A stretch of 64,000 bases of DNA, taken from contig CBFFRQ010000030.1 of NCBI GenBank assembly GCA_965644315.1, positions 62,001 through 126,000 on the forward strand, given 5' to 3'. Positions 60,201-64,000 of the stretch are shown here, piece by piece (positions within the stretch are counted from its first letter, which is position 1; each line of letters starts with the position of its first letter). This DNA comes from Caecitellus pseudoparvulus. Taxonomy: Eukaryota > Bigyra: Bicosoecida. A program made the translations under genes and the position numbers. The notes below the pieces were generated by a model. That model saw nothing but the letters and a program-made list of their open reading frames with translations, was not told the origin of the DNA and ran no database searches.

Positions 60201-60881
60201 CCAATGGACGGGTGCAGGCGCGAGTCTTCGCTGGTGCGGCTGCCCTCCCAAGCACGCACTTCTGGCCCTCCCCAGGCGCTGCCGGGCGCCGTGGCAGCCG
60301 CGTCCCACACCCCGACGCAGCCGTCTAGGCCTGCATGCTGCAGCAGTTGTGCCAGGCGCAGTACGATGTGCGGGATGATGGTCAGTGACAGGGCGTGGTC
60401 GTCGGCTGGTGCGACGCCGTTCAGGGGGGGCGCTGCGCGGAGCTCATCCACCAGCCATGGGCTGGGTTTCTCGCCAGTGATGACGCTCGGCAACGCGTGG
60501 GAGGATAGGCAGCTGGACAGTGCAGTGATGTTGCGCAGTGCGCGCAAGGCCCAAATGTAGGCCATGGTGTCCGCATCCTGCCGCAGCACATACCGCACGA
60601 GCTGTCGCAGGTCGGCTTGGCCAGACGGTGTGTCCTGTGCGAGGGCAGCGGCTTGGCGGCTTGCGGCGCAAAGCGGGTAACCCTGATCTAACGTAAGCAC
60701 TCACGAGTCGCTTCGTCTGCTGAGACTGCAGGCAGGTGTTCGTCATCACGCACTCCAGCGCCTGGGGAGTGGGTGGCGTGGTGGTGCAAGTCTCCGCAAT
60801 TTCCGCGGCTCCTCAGCGTGGCCCAACACTCACGAACGCCTCCTGCACGGACGGGCTCCATTCCCGCTCCATGCAATCCAT
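54206..60881 (-). CDS. Giant ARM-like/CLU-domain protein
   Basis: Exons 60834-60881, 60705-60761 and 54206-60634 (introns 72 and 70 bp, donors GTGAGT) give 2177 residues. The start MDCMEREWSPSVQEAF has a good context (AAAATGG). The N-terminal 900 residues are helical and armadillo/HEAT-like (LRALRNITALSSC, VVGAVEDVSHLLCAG, LHLLGNRHRAVQMLAMMLLS). An acidic, disordered stretch follows (about 900-1110), then a CLU domain (about 1150-1420): GVYSALAVLVDLWGKRCLVS, TLLPISGKTLVYGTAD, VLLHGPADIEGHRSAEDGRF and GHLTRMLRPELV, matching the CLU/FMT family that governs mitochondrial distribution and binds mRNAs for mitochondrial proteins. The C-terminus has TPR-like helices (IYNASGDTDTAIAALQASVG). Usual CLU proteins are about 1300 residues with a ubiquitin-like N-terminal part; here that is replaced by the ARM-like half. 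Intron 1 holds GCGGAAATTG. Confidence 0.82.
60797..60806 (-). promoter_or_regulatory. GCGGAAATTG motif inside CLU-gene intron 1
   Basis: Sense-oriented copy in the middle of the 72-bp first intron, 16 coding codons after the ATG. The intron is supported by phase-0 donor and acceptor on both sides. Confidence 0.45.
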
Positions 60882-61013
60882 TTTTCCTGCACAGAGTGTA
60901 TTCCGAAGCCTTGGGCGCAATGCTCCGCTCCAGGACTCAGCGCTGGCGTTTTGTGGTGGGTCTGAAGGATGTCGCTGAAGGTAAAAATTGCCAGGCAGGC
61001 ACAGCCTGGTCCC

Positions 61014-63937
61014 TCACACACCACCCTCCCGGACATGGTCCGACGACGAAGCGGCAACCTGCGCAGCCAGGTCCCATGCTGCCGTGAGGGAGTCACACAC
61101 CTTGTCGGGGAAGTGGTCCCGCACCATGTGGCGTGACACAGCCACACCCGTCAACGCGAAGTCGCGACTGTCCGCCCAAACACACGTGTACACCGTGCGG
61201 GCAGCCTTGCTGCAGCAATCGCCGGTGTGTGTGAGGGGTGTGGTCAGTGGCTCCTGCCCCAGCAAGCCAAGGCCTGCTGTCGCCTCCTCAGCCACGTGCG
61301 GCTGGGCGTGCTGCTGCCGCCCCACGGGCACAATGTGCAAGGTGCGGCCGCCCATGAGCAGCGGCATGGCCATGGGGTCTGCCTCTTGGTCATGCTGAAC
61401 GTGTGGGTCCCTGGCGTGGTGGTGCATGTCCTCCAGCACCAGCTCCCGAGCGGCGTCCCACTGCCCCCCAAACACCCGGCTCGCGTCCGTGGCGGCGATG
61501 TCACAGCCACACACCCGGCCGGCTGGGGGCTCCTCTGTCGGGACTGACCGCACAACGCCCCACCCCGCCTGCACCTCCTCCTCCTCCTCAGGCGTACACC
61601 AGTGCAGACCACACCACCGGGCGCCAATGCGGCGCAGTGCTGCCGCCAAGTTGGACCGCAGCAGCACAGTCTTGGAGACGGTGGCCAGGGGCAGCAGCTG
61701 CCGCACCATGCCAAAGGTGCGGCGCATGCTGGTCAGGGACATGCGGGAGACGAGGTCGCGGCCGAGGGTGAGGGATGTCAGGACGGGCCGCAGGGCCTGC
61801 GCCAGGGGGGGTGACACCAGGGCGAGGGGGGGGGAGTACGCCAGCGCCTGCAGCTCGGGGAAAGAGGGCTTCAACATGAGGGACAGCAGGGTGGCCACGC
61901 CAGCGCCCAGGGAGTGCCCCACCACCATGATGCGAGGGCTCCCGCTGGGCCCGCCGCCCACTGTGCTGCCTGTCAACGCCGCCGCCACTCCGACAGGGAT
62001 GTGGCTGGACAGTGCGTACCCGCCCGTGGTTGTGCTGCGCAGCACTTGCACATGGAGCAAGTGCTCCAGCACAGACTTTGCAGCCGTCCACATGCCCTCA
62101 TGGGCCCACCAGTGGGCAGTGACTCGAGCCTCCGCAGGCACCCCCACGCCACGAGGGGACGCTCCGCCCTCAGCCTCTGGCACGTGCTCTTGCAGCCATG
62201 CAGCATACCTCTCTGCTGCAACCTCGCGTTCCAGGCACTTCGGCACGGCAGCTGCGTCTGTGATGCAGTCCTCTACGCTGAGTGTGCCGCGCACAGAGAT
62301 GACCAGCGCATTCGTGGTGGCGTCGTACACACACACGAAGGCGGGGTGCAGCCACTGCAGCGACCAGCTGGCATGCACCAACTTCCACGGCTGGGAGGAC
62401 GAGCTGGGCTGGTTAGACACCAGGCCCAGCAGCTCGCTCTTCACAGCCCGGTGGAACGCGCCTGGGCGGTGGAGGGGGGAGGCCCCCAGCTCCCCCATGC
62501 GCAGGCGCAGAGCAGCCCGGTGCAAACCCGTGCTATCCCCCTGCACTCTGTGCGACGGCAGGCAGCCACAGGCCTCGCAGGCACCGCAGGCGCAGCAGCT
62601 GCACAGGGGCGCAGGAGGCACACCGCCTGGCGCCGCCCCCCCAGCACAGTGAGCCGACAGCTCACTGCCTTGCAGTGCACAGCACCCCCCGGCGATGTGC
62701 TCGAACGTGTACAGGTGCCAGCCGTACGCCGCCAGCATGTGCGCCGCGAAGTGCCGCGCCAGGGCCAGCACCTGCAGGTCGCTCCACGGCGTCCCCTGCC
62801 ACCCAGGCCTGTCCAGTACCGCAACTGCCCGTGCCCCTTGCGGCTCTCGGACGTACTGCAGCGAAACAGACCGTGGGAGCACGACGTCTGACCACCACAG
62901 CTGGGCGTGCACGGAGGCGTCATCTGCGACATCAGAGCCGTGCCTGGGCCCAGACAGCTCCTCGCTGGCCACGGAGCCACTGGCACCTTCACCGCCCTCC
63001 CTGCCCAGCCCTAGCTCGCGGGGCAGCAGACCCTGCAGGGCGCCTGACTGCTCCAGACTGCGCTGCACGGATCGCAGCAGGAGCATGCCGGCGATGACGT
63101 CAGACAGCGTCAGCCGAGCAGCCTCCACATCCGCGAGGGTGCTGGCCATGACCCGGCTGACGATGCTGAGCGTGTCCACAGTGCTCAGCACGCCCCCGCC
63201 GCCTTGCTGCTGGCCGTTGCCGTACGCTGTCGCCCGCCGCGTCAGGCAGCGTGTGCACACGTCACAGCGTCGGGTCCACTTCTCAGCGTTGTAGGTCAGC
63301 CCCTGCACTCCCGACTGTGCTGAGCGGCCGGAGCCGGCCAGGCACAGGATGGGCAGCAGCACCAGCCACTCGCCCAGCACGTGCAGGGCAGTGATCCAGC
63401 AAAACACCTGCAGCAGCACCCACTGAGGATTCCCACGTCCCAACACGGCAGCACAAGCGCCGGTCGGGGCTGTGAACAGCTGTGGAGCGGGGGGGAGGAG
63501 GCATGTGCAGCAGCCGAGAGAAGCAGTGCAGTAAGGGGCCAATGCAAGAGGGGGTAAAGGGGGGCACTCACGGCGACAGCGCCGCCGATGGCGAGGCAGG
63601 TGAGCAGGCCAGCTGAAACGAGGTGCGTCACAAACAGTCCTGGCACCAGGCGTCGAGGGGCTGGGTTCCCCAACGTGCCCCGTGCTGAGTTGCAGGAGAG
63701 TGCTGTGTCCACAAAGACGCCTAGCAGCATGACTGCCAGCGCGGTGTAGAGCACGGCCGACACTGTGGCAGTGCAGTGCGCCGTGCCAGAGTGCGACTCG
63801 GACAGACCCTGCAACACCACGACCACCACCAGCGTCAACCCCGACAGCAGGCGCCACGCGGCATTGCAGGAGCCAGTGGTGACAAAATCGTCCGAGGCAA
63901 ACGCCGTGTAACGGCCGCAAAGCTGCATTTGCGGCAT
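61014..63937 (-). CDS. sn-1-specific diacylglycerol lipase (DAGL type)
   Basis: Membrane serine lipase that releases a fatty acid from diacylglycerol. Exons 63572-63937 and 61014-63479 (92-bp intron, donor GTGAGT) give 943 residues. The N-terminus (PQMQLCGRYTAFASDDFVTT) resembles DAGL, followed by four hydrophobic spans (LSGLTLVVVVVLQGL, VLYTALAVMLLGVFVDTAL, LVSAGLLTCLAIGGAVA, LHVLGEWLVLLPILCLAG). Then TLSDVIAGMLLLRSVQ and the alpha/beta-hydrolase core: HPAFVCVYDATTNALVISVR followed by GTLSVEDCITDA, AHEGMWTAAKSV, the nucleophile Ser near 645 in VVGHSLGAGVA, LGRDLVSRMS, and a late His in VRDHFPDKV. An unusual Cys-rich loop (CSCCACGACEACGC) sits between the membrane part and the core. Animal DAGL makes the endocannabinoid 2-AG; the protist role is unknown. 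Confidence 0.88.
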
Positions 63938-64000
63938 GGCGCTTCGTAGCAAGTCCTTGCGGCAAGGCAGCCAAGCCCTGGCACGCCGCTGAGGGACGCA
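63938..64000 (-). other. 5' leader of the lipase gene, window edge
   Basis: Only 63 bp remain before the window ends. The frame is open upstream, but family alignment supports MPQMQLCGR as the start. The promoter lies outside. Confidence 0.4.

Noticed and set aside
60635-60700. CLU protein starting at the edge of its longest open frame near 60700
   Set aside because: That codon is GTG and lies inside an intron; two upstream exons supply a proper ATG at 60881 and keep phase 0.
1-64000. tRNA, rRNA or transposase genes
   Set aside because: Reading the intergenic stretches by eye I found no cloverleaf with conserved loops, no rRNA blocks and no transposase or reverse-transcriptase motifs. A covariance-model scan would be needed to exclude small RNAs.

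Overview
The window is nuclear DNA from a GC-rich, gene-dense microbial eukaryote (a protist; lineage not fixed). The evidence is 26 canonical GT-AG introns of 63-154 bp that I could place with consistent reading phase, mitochondrial-type proteins carrying basic presequences, secretory-pathway proteins, and a WDR90/POC16-type centriole protein that implies a flagellum. About 24 genes are packed tightly; several neighbouring stop codons are only 14-125 bp apart. Introns sit mostly near the 5' ends of genes, followed by very long uninterrupted exons (up to 8.4 kb).

Layout. 1-822: 3' part of an unrecognised minus-strand gene. 1357-1456: cluster of short perfect palindromes. 1627-2786: eIF4E with a long RG/PA-rich tail. 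3101-5571: organellar threonyl-tRNA synthetase. 5594-8464 (minus): CCR4-type deadenylase. 9091-12265: SAPS-domain PP6 regulatory subunit. 12389-13262 (minus): mitochondrial ribosomal protein L7/L12. 13437-16922 (minus): insulysin-type M16 protease. 17158-18453: secreted NHL-type propeller. 18561-20134 (minus): L-type cargo lectin (ERGIC-53/VIP36 type). 20334-29063 (minus): giant WDR90/POC16 homologue. 29333-30604 (minus): MTG1-type mitoribosome GTPase.

31416-41559 is the accessory heart of the window: three tandem paralogous genes for cell-surface proteins, each with a signal peptide, a cysteine-rich RCC1-like ectodomain, a Ser/Thr/Pro stalk built from 36-nt (and in one copy 54-nt) repeats, one membrane span and a conserved basic cytoplasmic tail. 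The spacer behind each gene is duplicated too, and its antisense strand supplies the last codons of the adjacent LRR gene (41574-42797, minus).

42956-64000 returns to housekeeping genes: a KALDGFPGV-motif nuclear-type protein, DNase II, a SET-domain methyltransferase, COX16, an unrecognised 658-residue protein, an ankyrin/TPR/J-domain protein, a small single-span protein, a 2177-residue ARM/CLU protein and an sn-1-specific diacylglycerol lipase.

Functionally the genes fall into mitochondrial biogenesis (ThrRS, bL12m, MTG1, COX16, CLU), mRNA translation and decay (eIF4E, CCR4), secretory and lysosomal functions (L-type lectin, DNase II, NHL protein) and signalling (PP6 subunit, DAG lipase). 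There is no operon logic; neighbours look independent. DNase II suggests a phagotrophic or lysosome-rich cell (inference). Two non-coding signals recur across unrelated genes: a sense-oriented GCGGAAAT(T/C)G motif in early introns or 5' leaders, and a TGCATTGC element just past stop codons.
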